Assembly: GCA_937996595.1 (NCBI GenBank) | Contig: CALKVC010000109.1 | Coordinates: forward strand, 1-23,456 | Length of the DNA: 23,456 nt | Direction of reading: 5' to 3' | DNA from: an uncultured Chitinophagaceae bacterium | GTDB taxonomy: Bacteria > Bacteroidota > Bacteroidia > Chitinophagales > Chitinophagaceae | In this document: piece by piece, positions 15,950-23,431 of the stretch | Layout: the number at the start of each line of letters is the position of its first letter | Position numbering within the stretch: position 1 is the stretch's first letter | Notes under the pieces: model-generated | Told to the model about the DNA's origin: nothing | The model's database searches: none | What the model saw: only the letters and a program-made list of their open reading frames with translations | Program-made: the position numbers and the translations under genes

Positions 15950-17032
15950 CTATAGTTCAATAATCTGAAATTCCACATCCAGCGAATCAAATGCTTCTTC
16001 CAGCCTGTCGCGGTGTGTATCTGTGATGAAAACCTGTCCTTCATTTTCCCTGCAAACCCAGGAAAGCAACTGTTGCATCCTGATGCTGTCCAATTTTTCA
16101 AAAACATCATCCAGCAATAAAACAGGAGCAAACCCCTTGTTTTTTTTCAGTAAACTATATTCGGCCAGTTTCAGCGCAAACAACAGGCTTTTACGCTGGC
16201 CCTGTGATGCAATATGCCTGAACACCTGTCCATTCAGTTCAAACAAGATATCATCTTTATGCACACCTGCATTACTGCGCTGCAACATAATATCTTTTTG
16301 CCTGTTTTGTTTTAACAATGTATCAAATGGGGTATTGTTCAGTTGACTGGAATATTGCAGTGCCACCTTTTCTGAATGATCTGCAATCATCTGGTAAAAC
16401 TGTTGTACCAGGGGAATCAATTCCTGCAATAAAGCATCCCTTTTTGTATGAATTTCTGCACCTGGTAAAACTAATTGTTCATCCAGTATATCCAGCACTT
16501 CCATAGAACCGGGTTTATCATCCGCCATCTTTTTTAACAGGCTGTTTCGTTGCTGAAGTACCTTGTTATAAATAATGAGCTGTTGCAGGTAACCGGCATC
16601 TAACTGGCTCAATACGGTATCTACATACCTGCGCCGATGTTCGCTGGTACCTGTTATGAGTTCTATATCATCCGGTGCTATCATAACTGCAGGAAAGGTT
16701 CCAATATGTTTGGAGAATTTTTCATATGGAACATCATTCAGTAAAATCTCCTTTTTGCCGCCGCCCCGGTAAATGCACACCAGTTTTTGTTCTTTTCCAT
16801 CTTTTATGAAATAGGCTTCCAGCCTGAAACCATCCGCCCCAAACCGTGTATGTAAAGCATCTGTGCCTGAAAAATAACTTTTGGTGAAACAGCAGTAATA
16901 AATGGCATCCAGCAGGTTTGTTTTTCCAACTCCGTTTAAGCCGCAAATTCCGGTAACAGCCTGTTCAAAATTAAATGTAGCAAACTCGTAATTCTTGAAA
17001 TGAGTGATCGTGATTTTATTCAGTGTAAACAT
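15950..17032 (-). CDS. recF: DNA replication and repair protein RecF
   Basis: A 360-residue RecF, the SMC/ABC-type ATPase that binds gapped DNA and, with RecO and RecR, loads RecA. Walker A is GLNGVGKT (residues 31-38), the ABC signature region reads ASQGQRKSLLFALKLAEY, and Walker B is PVLLLDDVFEKLD, followed by FITDTHRD. Length is normal. Family blocks LNDVPYEKFSKHIGTFPAVMIAPDDIELI and RRRYVDTVLSQLD are also present. The start at ATG 17032 (MFTLNKITITHFKNY) is the standard N-terminus; the open frame extends 12 codons upstream without family likeness. The DUF721 gene follows on the same strand. Upstream the gene diverges from the large secreted protein at 17137, sharing a gap of 104 bases. 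Confidence 0.96.
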   Translation of the reverse strand: MFTLNKITITHFKNYEFATFNFEQAVTGICGLNGVGKTNLLDAIYYCCFTKSYFSGTDALHTRFGADGFRLEAYFIKDGKEQKLVCIYRGGGKKEILLNDVPYEKFSKHIGTFPAVMIAPDDIELITGTSEHRRRYVDTVLSQLDAGYLQQLIIYNKVLQQRNSLLKKMADDKPGSMEVLDILDEQLVLPGAEIHTKRDALLQELIPLVQQFYQMIADHSEKVALQYSSQLNNTPFDTLLKQNRQKDIMLQRSNAGVHKDDILFELNGQVFRHIASQGQRKSLLFALKLAEYSLLKKNKGFAPVLLLDDVFEKLDSIRMQQLLSWVCRENEGQVFITDTHRDRLEEAFDSLDVEFQIIEL

Positions 17033-17136
17033 ATGGATATGCAAGATACAAAAACTGCATGCCTTCATGTAATGCCTAATGTTTCTTCATTTTTTGTATA
17101 TTTATATTGTCATGCTTTCATAAAAGGATTTGGCTG

Positions 17137-19596
17137 ATGTTTAATCATTTCAGATTGTTGAAATACATATACCTGCTCCTGTCCTGTTTTTTCTTCCCTA
17201 TCTGTTTGATTGCCCAGCAGGCAACATTTGATTGGGTGAACGTTTTTAAAAGCAACCCAGTTTCAGGAAACCAGGAAATAAGTTCAATGGTTGCTGATCG
17301 TTTTGGCAATACATATATGACCGGAACATTTACCCAATCTGTAGATTTTGATCCGGGGCCGGTTGAATTGCTCCTCTCATCGGGATCTACCGATCTGTTC
17401 ATCATTAAATTAAATGCTACCGGCAATTTGGTATGGGTTAAACAAATTGAATCATCCGGAATTGTCCCCAAAAGTATCTGCATTGATAATGAAAGTAACA
17501 TATGTATTACAGGCCAGTTCAAAATGCCAACAGATTTTGATCCGGGGCCTGCAGTTCAGTCTTTGAGCACATCCCTGGGCAACTATAATACATTCATTTT
17601 GAAGTTGTCATCTGCCGGCAATTTTAACTGGGTAAAAAAATTGGAAAACATGGCCAGCTATGATAATGATGGAGTGGCTATAGATTCAGATATGTTTGGG
17701 AACATATCTGTGGCAGGGAATTTTAAAGGAAAAGTAGATTTTAACCCGGGGCAGGGGGAATTCTTTTTTACAGGTTCTGATGAAGGGGACTTGTATGTTC
17801 TTAAACTTGATATTAATGGCAATTTCATTTGGGCAAGGGAAATAAAACGTGCAACACCTACAGCTATTTCAATTGATGAAGAAGGTTCTATTTGTATGAC
17901 GGGCCTGTTTATTTCGGAAACCGATTTTGACCCTGGCCCCGCCGCGTTGAATTTAGCCCCAATCGGGCTGTCTGATATATTCATATTAAAACTAAATGCA
18001 TCTGGTAATTTCTTGTGGGCAGGATCTGCAGGAGGCTTGTCTTCTGACAGGGGATTATCTGTAACTGCAGATGATAATAAGGATATTTATGTTACGGGTG
18101 TTTTTTATGGCGCCGGAGATTTTGACCCGGGGCCTTCAGTTTATAACCTGTCTTCACCTGTACCAAATATTGTGGCCACTTTTATTTTAAAAATCAGCAA
18201 GCATGGTGAATTCATTTGGGCAAGATCAATTGGAGGAGGTATTGAAACCTACGGTAAAGGGATAACAACCGATAACCAGCACAATTGTTATATTACCGGG
18301 CTTTTTTGGGGTATTGCTGATTTTGACCCTGGGCCACCGGTTTTTAACCTTATTGCAGAAAGTTCATATAATACTTACATTTTAAAATTAAATGCCAATG
18401 GAAATTTTATATGGGCTAAAAATTTATATGGAGGCCTGAACCAGGGATTGTCAATAGCTGCAGATTCTGCCAGAAACATATACACTACAGGCCGTTATTT
18501 CCAAATTGTTGATTTTAATCCGGGACCTGATATGTATAATCTCACTTCCGGAGAAAATCCCAATGGGTACATGCTGAAATTAAAACAACCATGTACTGCC
18601 AATACAAGTTCTTCAATTCAATTGAGTAGCTGCAATCCAATAATTGTAAACGGCCAGTTGTTTACAGGTAGCGGACGTTTTACCCAGGTAATTTCTAATA
18701 ATGCCGGGTGTGACAGTATCATCACGTTAAACCTGGATATCGGGAAAAAATACAGCACAACAGATACGGCAATCTGCGAAGGGCAATCAATTCTTGCAGG
18801 AGGTGGTTTACAGACCAATCCTGGTAGTTATACCGATTCAATGCAAACAATTGCGGGTTGCGATTCAATTGTTATTACAAGGTTAACGGTACATCCGAAC
18901 CCAATTCCAGACCTGGGCGTTAACAGGCGCATTTGTGCCGGCAGTTTTTTACAGATTACGCCGGGTGTATTTGATAAATATCTTTGGCAGGATTTGAGCA
19001 CAGCATCATCTTTTACTATCAATGACACCGGTACTTACTGGGTGGTAGTTACCAACAGTAATAACTGTACAGCTATTGATAGCCTGGTCGTCAACGGATT
19101 TGACAGTATACCCCAACATTTTTTACCGCCAGATAATTGGTTATGTACCGGAGCGGCATTTAATATTGATATTCCTGGCTATAAGAACTATTTATGGAAT
19201 TCTGGTGACACCAATCATTATCTAACAATAAGGCAGCCTGGCGTTTATTGGCTGAACGTATCAGATTTTAATGAATGTAAAGGTGCAGATACAATAAGGG
19301 TTATACACAAACCGGATTGTTTACCCATCAGTGTTCCCAATGCATTTACGCCCAATGGCGATGGTGTAAATGATATATTTAGGCCAATCATTACCCAGGA
19401 AACTACTGATTACAGATTTGAAATTTTCAACAGGTACGGACAAAAAGTTTTCAGTACAAGTATTTACCCGGCCGGATGGGATGGAACCCTGAACGGGAAA
19501 AAACAGCCCGCTGCGGTATATATTTACTATATCAGTTACCAGGCTGGTAACGGTTTTATAACTAAAGAAAAAGGGACCGTATGGTTGATCCGTTAA
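17137..19596 (+). CDS. Secreted seven-repeat propeller protein with type IX (CHU_C) sorting domain
   Basis: An 819-residue exported protein. A signal peptide (residues about 1-28, ending CLIAQ) leads into seven repeats of 62-68 residues (about 40-480), each with a D..GN.Y.TG.F strand, a DFDPGP or DFNPGP loop and a FI.KL...GNF.WA+ strand; the number and spacing suit a beta-propeller of the SBBP kind. The DFDPGP loops could bind calcium. Next come roughly 250 residues of CGxC-poor, Cys-containing beta domains (GCDSI repeats, NDTGTYWVVV and QPGVYWLNV PKD/Ig-like strands). From about 734 to the end is a CHU_C gliding-motility-associated C-terminal domain (PNAFTPNGDGVND, FNRYGQKVFS, GWDGTLNGK, AAVYIYYI), the sorting signal read by the type IX secretion system. 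Start at ATG 17137 follows AAAAGGA at a suitable distance. Role, perhaps surface adhesion or binding, is unknown. Confidence 0.88.
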   Translation: MFNHFRLLKYIYLLLSCFFFPICLIAQQATFDWVNVFKSNPVSGNQEISSMVADRFGNTYMTGTFTQSVDFDPGPVELLLSSGSTDLFIIKLNATGNLVWVKQIESSGIVPKSICIDNESNICITGQFKMPTDFDPGPAVQSLSTSLGNYNTFILKLSSAGNFNWVKKLENMASYDNDGVAIDSDMFGNISVAGNFKGKVDFNPGQGEFFFTGSDEGDLYVLKLDINGNFIWAREIKRATPTAISIDEEGSICMTGLFISETDFDPGPAALNLAPIGLSDIFILKLNASGNFLWAGSAGGLSSDRGLSVTADDNKDIYVTGVFYGAGDFDPGPSVYNLSSPVPNIVATFILKISKHGEFIWARSIGGGIETYGKGITTDNQHNCYITGLFWGIADFDPGPPVFNLIAESSYNTYILKLNANGNFIWAKNLYGGLNQGLSIAADSARNIYTTGRYFQIVDFNPGPDMYNLTSGENPNGYMLKLKQPCTANTSSSIQLSSCNPIIVNGQLFTGSGRFTQVISNNAGCDSIITLNLDIGKKYSTTDTAICEGQSILAGGGLQTNPGSYTDSMQTIAGCDSIVITRLTVHPNPIPDLGVNRRICAGSFLQITPGVFDKYLWQDLSTASSFTINDTGTYWVVVTNSNNCTAIDSLVVNGFDSIPQHFLPPDNWLCTGAAFNIDIPGYKNYLWNSGDTNHYLTIRQPGVYWLNVSDFNECKGADTIRVIHKPDCLPISVPNAFTPNGDGVNDIFRPIITQETTDYRFEIFNRYGQKVFSTSIYPAGWDGTLNGKKQPAAVYIYYISYQAGNGFITKEKGTVWLIR
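17344..18540 (+). repeat. Seven coding repeats with a DF(D/N)PGP core
   Basis: GATTTTGA/AACCC-type cores occur at 17344, 17533, 17737, 17923, 18118, 18319 and 18511. The intervals are 189, 204, 186, 195, 201 and 192 bases, all multiples of three (62-68 codons). The third copy reads DFNPGQ and is the most diverged in the core. The copies differ at many third positions, so the array is old and not a recent amplification. Confidence 0.9.
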
Positions 19597-19615
19597 TTCG
19601 GTGAAAGCGGGTTAA

Positions 19616-19636
19616 TTTACACCGTACCTGTGTAAA
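19616..19636. other. Inverted repeat in the gap before pdhA
   Basis: TTTACAC and GTGTAAA, seven perfect pairs, flank a 7-base loop just after the stop of the CHU_C protein. There is no T-run after it, so it is either a weak terminator of a rho-dependent kind or an operator for a protein regulator. I cannot tell which. Confidence 0.3.
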
Positions 19637-19746
19637 GCCGGTAATTGAAATAAATGATATTATTATCGGTAATCATAATTTGTTTACCATTGAAAAGGTC
19701 ATTTTCCCCATATGGTTCAATATGTTACATTTTCCAATTTCTCCCT

Positions 19747-19754
19747 TATCTTTG
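19747..19754 (+). promoter_or_regulatory. Promoter -7 element of pdhA
   Basis: TATCTTTG at 19747-19754 is an exact TAnnTTTG match. The expected -33 TTTG near 19723-19727 is not clear (the bases are TGTTAC), so only the -7 part is supported. Transcription would start near 19760. This rules out the in-frame starts further upstream (TTG 19680, ATG 19722) and favours TTG 19773. Confidence 0.55.
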
Positions 19755-19772
19755 CCGCCTAAATTTATATCC

Positions 19773-20765
19773 TTGGCTACAAAGTTTTCTAAAGAAACTT
19801 ATCTATACTGGTACGAACTGATGCTGCTGTTACGCCGTTTTGAAGAAAAAACAGGCCAGCTATACGGTATGCAGAAGATCCGCGGGTTCTGCCACCTGTA
19901 CATTGGCCAGGAAGCAGTGGCTGCCGGCTGTATGACGGCTACCAACCCGGATGATAAATTCATCACGGCTTATCGCGACCATGCACTGGCTATCGCAAAA
20001 GGTGTGACTGCCAAGAGTTGTATGGCTGAATTATATGGAAAGGCAACCGGTTGCAGTAAGGGCAAAGGAGGCAGTATGCACTTCTTTGGATTAAAAGAGA
20101 ATTTCTTCGGAGGCCACGGAATTGTGGGAGCACAAATTGGAACCGGCGCCGGGCTTGCTTTTGCTGAAAAATACCGCGGAACCAAAAATGTGGTTCTTTG
20201 CTTTTTCGGCGATGGGGCAGCCAGGCAAGGCATGTTGCATGAAACCTTTAATATGGCCATGCTGTGGGACCTTCCTGTTGTATTCATTTGCGAGAATAAC
20301 CAGTATGCCATGGGAACTTCGGTGGCACGAACCAGTAAAGTACTTGATATCTATAAACTGGCTGATGCCTATGAAATGCCTGCAGACAGTGTAGATGGGA
20401 TGAGCCCGGAGGAAGTGCATAACTCGGTGTTACGTGCCGTTAACCGTGCCCGGGAAAAAGGCGGGCCATCACTGCTGGAAATAAAGACTTACCGGTATAA
20501 GGGCCATAGCATGAGCGACCCGCAGAAATACCGTACCAAGGAAGAACTGGAAGAATACAAGGAAAAAGATCCTATTGAAACCGTGTTGAATGTACTTAAA
20601 ACGCAGTATAAGGTTAGCGATGCAGATATTGAAGCGATTCATGATAGGGTGAAACATGAAGTGGAAGAATCGGTTAAGTTCGCTGAAGAAAGCCCCTGGC
20701 CTTCAGATGATGAATTACTGAAAGATGTGTATGTGCAGGAAGATTACCCATTTATTATGGATTGA
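19773..20765 (+). CDS. pdhA: Pyruvate dehydrogenase E1 component, alpha subunit
   Basis: A 330-residue E1 alpha subunit that pairs with the PdhB encoded at 4887-5870. The thiamine-diphosphate/Mg motif runs from GDG (residues 146-148) to NN (175-176), with the 27-residue spacing of the family. Other marks are LRRFEEKTGQLYG, GFCHLYIGQEAVA, YRDHA, KGGSMHFF, GGHGIVGAQI and the phosphorylation-loop-like YRYKGHSMSDP. The start is best placed at the TTG at 19773, giving (M)ATKFSKETYLYWYELM, which is the N-terminus expected in this lineage. The next ATG (19821) would cut off conserved residues, and the upstream ATG at 19722 lies before the predicted transcription start. No E2 or E3 gene is adjacent. 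Use of a TTG start for a core enzyme is uncommon but here fits both family and promoter. Confidence 0.93.
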   Translation: MATKFSKETYLYWYELMLLLRRFEEKTGQLYGMQKIRGFCHLYIGQEAVAAGCMTATNPDDKFITAYRDHALAIAKGVTAKSCMAELYGKATGCSKGKGGSMHFFGLKENFFGGHGIVGAQIGTGAGLAFAEKYRGTKNVVLCFFGDGAARQGMLHETFNMAMLWDLPVVFICENNQYAMGTSVARTSKVLDIYKLADAYEMPADSVDGMSPEEVHNSVLRAVNRAREKGGPSLLEIKTYRYKGHSMSDPQKYRTKEELEEYKEKDPIETVLNVLKTQYKVSDADIEAIHDRVKHEVEESVKFAEESPWPSDDELLKDVYVQEDYPFIMD

Positions 20766-20842
20766 TGCATGCCAGGTATATTGGCGGATTATCTAAATAA
20801 AGGACATTAGAAATAAGTAAATAATTTTTTCAATAAAAAAAA

Positions 20843-20863
20843 CCTGGATGTAGACCATACAGG
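20843..20863 (+). other. Imperfect hairpin in the leader of the TPR-protein gene
   Basis: CCTGGATG and CATACAGG pair over seven of eight positions around a 5-base loop, ending 13 bases before ATG 20877. It might influence translation. The rest of the 111-base gap (20766-20876) is AT-rich and shows no clear promoter. Confidence 0.2.
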
Positions 20864-20876
20864 TGTATGTAAGAAA

Positions 20877-21602
20877 ATGGCAGAAAAGAACACAACAGCA
20901 ACCGTAACTGAACAACCGGAAGTTCTGGTTAAAGCAAAAGGATTCTGGGATAAATTCAGCAAGCCGATCATTTATGTCGGTTCTGCTTTCATATTACTGA
21001 TAGGTGGATGGTATGCATACCAGAACTTTTATGTAAAGCCCAACGAACGCAAAGCAAATGAAATGATATTTGCTGCAGAAAACCTGTTTGACAAGATGGC
21101 CGGTGCCACATTCAATAAGGATTCTGTTAACCTGGTATTAAACGGCGGGTCACTGGAAGGCAACAAGATAACCGGTATTTTATCTGTTATCAGTAAATAT
21201 GGAGGAACAAAATCCGGCAACAGGGCCAAATTCATCGCTGGCGCCAGTTACCTGCAAATAGGGGAGTTTGATAAAGCCATCAAATACCTGAAAGAGTTTA
21301 AAGGTAACGGGGCCTACCAGGTGGAAAGCAAGGCTTATATCCTGCTTGGACATGCTTATGCAGAAAAAAAGAATACCGAAGAAGCATTTAATTATTATAA
21401 GAAAGCGGCCAGGGTAAATGCCAAAGATGAAGCTTCTACGCCTTACGCATTGCTTATTGCCGCATCCTATGCCGATGCCATGGGAAAAAACAAAGAAGCC
21501 ATAGAGCTGTATAAGGAACTGAAAGAAAAATTCCCGGCAAATACGGCCGTTACTTCTGGTGATGTGGAAAAACACCTGGCCAGGCTGGGCGTTTTTGAAT
21601 AA
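20877..21602 (+). CDS. Membrane-anchored tetratricopeptide-repeat protein (YfgM-like)
   Basis: A 241-residue protein with a short charged N-terminus, one membrane segment at residues about 31-49 (IIYVGSAFILLIGGWYAY) and a soluble C-terminal part with TPR-like helix pairs. Readable repeats include AKFIAGASYLQIGEFDKAIKYL, AYILLGHAYAEKKNTEEAFNYYKKA and LLIAASYADAMGKNKEAIELYKELKEKFP. The N-terminal region ANEMIFAAENLFDKM is of the YfgM-type tail-anchored TPR kind, which act as periplasmic or membrane chaperone partners in other bacteria; that role is not shown here. It is 26 bases upstream of ribH on the same strand, and I recall the TPR-ribH pair as a conserved neighbourhood in Bacteroidota. Confidence 0.82.
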   Translation: MAEKNTTATVTEQPEVLVKAKGFWDKFSKPIIYVGSAFILLIGGWYAYQNFYVKPNERKANEMIFAAENLFDKMAGATFNKDSVNLVLNGGSLEGNKITGILSVISKYGGTKSGNRAKFIAGASYLQIGEFDKAIKYLKEFKGNGAYQVESKAYILLGHAYAEKKNTEEAFNYYKKAARVNAKDEASTPYALLIAASYADAMGKNKEAIELYKELKEKFPANTAVTSGDVEKHLARLGVFE

Positions 21603-21628
21603 AGCATTGACCATAATTTTCAAAGAAC

Positions 21629-22129
21629 ATGGCGTTGAGTCCAACTGATATAATGAATACAGCAGGCATCCGGTTACCAAAGGATGCCTGTGTTGTAATT
21701 ATACGTACCGAATGGAACAAACATATTGTAGACCTGCTTGAAAAAGGATGTACAGAACAACTTGAACGCAACCAGGTGCATTATAAACTGGTAACGGTTC
21801 CGGGAGCATTTGAACTCGTTTTTGGCATAAAGCAATACTGGGATACACATAAATACAAAGATGACAAACCGCATGCTTTCATAGCTTTGGGTTGTGTGTT
21901 AAAGGGCGATACTCCGCATTTTGAATATGTTTGCCAGGCAGTTACAGAAGGCATCCTGCAATTGAACCTGTCGCTTCCCGTACCTTCTATCTTTGGGGTG
22001 TTAACCGTTGATTCACAATTACAGGCCGATGAAAGAACCGGCGGAAAACATGGAAACAAGGGGGCGGAAGCTGCTGTTACTGCATTGAAAATGATATCAT
22101 TATCGGAGTCTTTTAAATATAAAAAGTAG
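21629..22129 (+). CDS. ribH: 6,7-dimethyl-8-ribityllumazine synthase
   Basis: A 166-residue lumazine synthase, which condenses 5-amino-6-ribitylaminouracil with 3,4-dihydroxy-2-butanone 4-phosphate in the penultimate step of riboflavin synthesis. Signature segments are TEWNKHIV (Trp 29 at the ring-stacking position), VPGAFELVFGIK (58-68), ALGCVLKGDTPHFEYVCQAV with the catalytic His at 97, FGVLTVDSQLQADERTGGKHGNKGAEAA with the phosphate-binding Arg, and a short C-terminal helix. Length is normal for the 60-mer or decamer-forming class. It follows the TPR gene by 26 bases and is likely in the same transcript. No other rib gene or FMN riboswitch is visible in the window. Confidence 0.97.
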   Translation: MALSPTDIMNTAGIRLPKDACVVIIRTEWNKHIVDLLEKGCTEQLERNQVHYKLVTVPGAFELVFGIKQYWDTHKYKDDKPHAFIALGCVLKGDTPHFEYVCQAVTEGILQLNLSLPVPSIFGVLTVDSQLQADERTGGKHGNKGAEAAVTALKMISLSESFKYKK

Positions 22130-22205
22130 TTGCTGTTGTTTTCCCAATATTCAGCAGAACCATCTTATTACCTGCTGCAGTAACAATAATTTTATTGATT
22201 TTTAA

Positions 22206-22928
22206 ATGAAAGTTCAACTATTCATACCTTGTTTTATTGACCAGCTTTACCCGCAAACAGCCTTTAATATGGTTAAAGTGCTGGAAAAAGCCTGCTGCGA
22301 TGTTGAATATAACAGCAACCAGACTTGTTGCGGACAACCGGCTTTCAATGCCGGTTTTGTAAACGAAGCCCGTGAAGTGGCAGAAAAATTCCTGAAAGAT
22401 TTTGATACGGTTGATTATATAGTGGCTCCCAGCGCCAGTTGTGTTGGTTTTGTACGTAATTATTATCCCAGGTTATTTGAAAACACGGCTTCACATCATA
22501 AAGGGAAAGATATTGGAAAAAGGGTGTACGAATTTACCGAATTTCTTACTGATGTACTGAAAATAGAGCATTTTGGTGCATCCCTGCAGGCAAAAGCCAC
22601 ATACCACGACAGTTGTGCGGCATTAAGGGAATGCAGGATAAAGGAAGGCCCCAGGAAACTGCTGCGCAATGTGAAAGGACTTGAACTGGTTGAAATGGCA
22701 GACAACGAAACATGTTGCGGATTTGGCGGAACGTTTTCGGTAAAGTTTGAACCCATATCAGTTGGCATGGCAGATCAGAAAATTAATAATGCATTGGCTA
22801 CCGGTGCCGACTATATCATTTCTACCGATCTAAGCTGCCTGATGCAACTGGATGGTTATATAAAAGCCAAAGCCTTGCCACTTAAAACCATGCACGTGGC
22901 AGATGTACTGGCTGCCGGCTGGGATTGA
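22206..22928 (+). CDS. LutA-type (Fe-S)-binding CCG-domain protein
   Basis: A 240-residue protein with two CCG (cysteine-rich) domains, each the Cys...CC.G module seen in heterodisulfide reductase subunits, glycolate oxidase GlcF and LutA. The first has C9 and the CCG at 41-43 (QTCCGQPAFNAG). The second has HDSCAALREC, then ETCCGFGGTFSVK. It is the length of LutA/YkgE, the component of the LutABC lactate-oxidation complex. In Bacillus the three genes sit together; here no lutB or lutC is nearby, so the electron-transfer partner is unknown. Start at ATG 22206 is well placed. A gap of 76 bases separates it from ribH. Confidence 0.88.
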   Translation: MKVQLFIPCFIDQLYPQTAFNMVKVLEKACCDVEYNSNQTCCGQPAFNAGFVNEAREVAEKFLKDFDTVDYIVAPSASCVGFVRNYYPRLFENTASHHKGKDIGKRVYEFTEFLTDVLKIEHFGASLQAKATYHDSCAALRECRIKEGPRKLLRNVKGLELVEMADNETCCGFGGTFSVKFEPISVGMADQKINNALATGADYIISTDLSCLMQLDGYIKAKALPLKTMHVADVLAAGWD

Positions 22929-22987
22929 TCATCCTGCATTATCCGGTTTATTTTATCATTTTAATTACCATTAATATCCTCTTCAAA

Positions 22988-23398
22988 ATGGCATATTGGC
23001 TAATAAAATCAGAACCATCTGTATATAGTTGGGATCAGTTTGAAAAAGATAAACATGCCGTATGGGATGGTGTAAGGAACTATGCCGCACGCATCCATTT
23101 ACGGGCCATGAAAAAAGGCGATGAGGCTTTTTTCTACCACAGCAATGATGGCCTGGCCATTGTAGGGATAGCAAAAGTTGTTAAGGAAGCTTACCAGGAC
23201 CCATCCACGGAAGATACCAATTGGGTAGCCGTAGATGTGAAACCCGTAAAAAGGCTTAAGAATCCGGTTACCCTGGCAAAGATAAAATCCGACAAACGCC
23301 TTTCCGGTATGGCATTGATAAAGATCAGCAGGCTTTCCGTTTCTCCCGTTACACAAAACGAATGGGAAACCATATTGCAATTGGCCGATAGTAAATGA
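22988..23398 (+). CDS. EVE-domain protein
   Basis: A 136-residue protein made of one EVE domain, a PUA-like fold that binds modified bases in DNA or RNA (5-methylcytosine-type ligands in characterised members). It shows the family N-terminus AYWLIKSEPSVYSWDQF, then VWDGVRNYAARIHLRAMKKGDEAFFYHS with the conserved WDGVRN, then GIAKVVKEAYQDP and WVAVDVKPV. Start at ATG 22988 is chosen because it gives the canonical N-terminus; the frame is open to 22925 without likeness. It begins 59 bases after the LutA-type gene. EVE proteins of this short type are widespread in bacteria, usually of unknown cellular role, and I see no defence gene near it. Confidence 0.92.
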   Translation: MAYWLIKSEPSVYSWDQFEKDKHAVWDGVRNYAARIHLRAMKKGDEAFFYHSNDGLAIVGIAKVVKEAYQDPSTEDTNWVAVDVKPVKRLKNPVTLAKIKSDKRLSGMALIKISRLSVSPVTQNEWETILQLADSK

Positions 23399-23403
23399 TC
23401 GAA

Positions 23404-23431
23404 CCTCAAACCTCAAACCTCAAACCTCAAA
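23404..23431 (+). repeat. Heptanucleotide tandem repeat (CCTCAAA)x4 near the window end
   Basis: Four perfect CCTCAAA copies run from 23404 to 23431, followed by CCACAACCC. They start 6 bases after the EVE-domain stop and lie outside any gene. The last 25 bases of the window (23432-23456) hold nothing recognisable. Such repeats often mark where a short-read assembly stopped. Confidence 0.95.

Noticed and set aside
21603..21628. FMN riboswitch before ribH
   Set aside because: The gap to the TPR gene is only 26 bases, far too short, and none of the RFN element sequences are seen.
22988..23398. EVE-domain gene as part of a modified-DNA defence system
   Set aside because: It is a stand-alone EVE protein beside housekeeping genes, with no nuclease, methyltransferase or helicase in the neighbourhood.
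23404..23431. CRISPR-like repeat array
   Set aside because: The units are 7 bases with no spacers between them and no cas genes are present.
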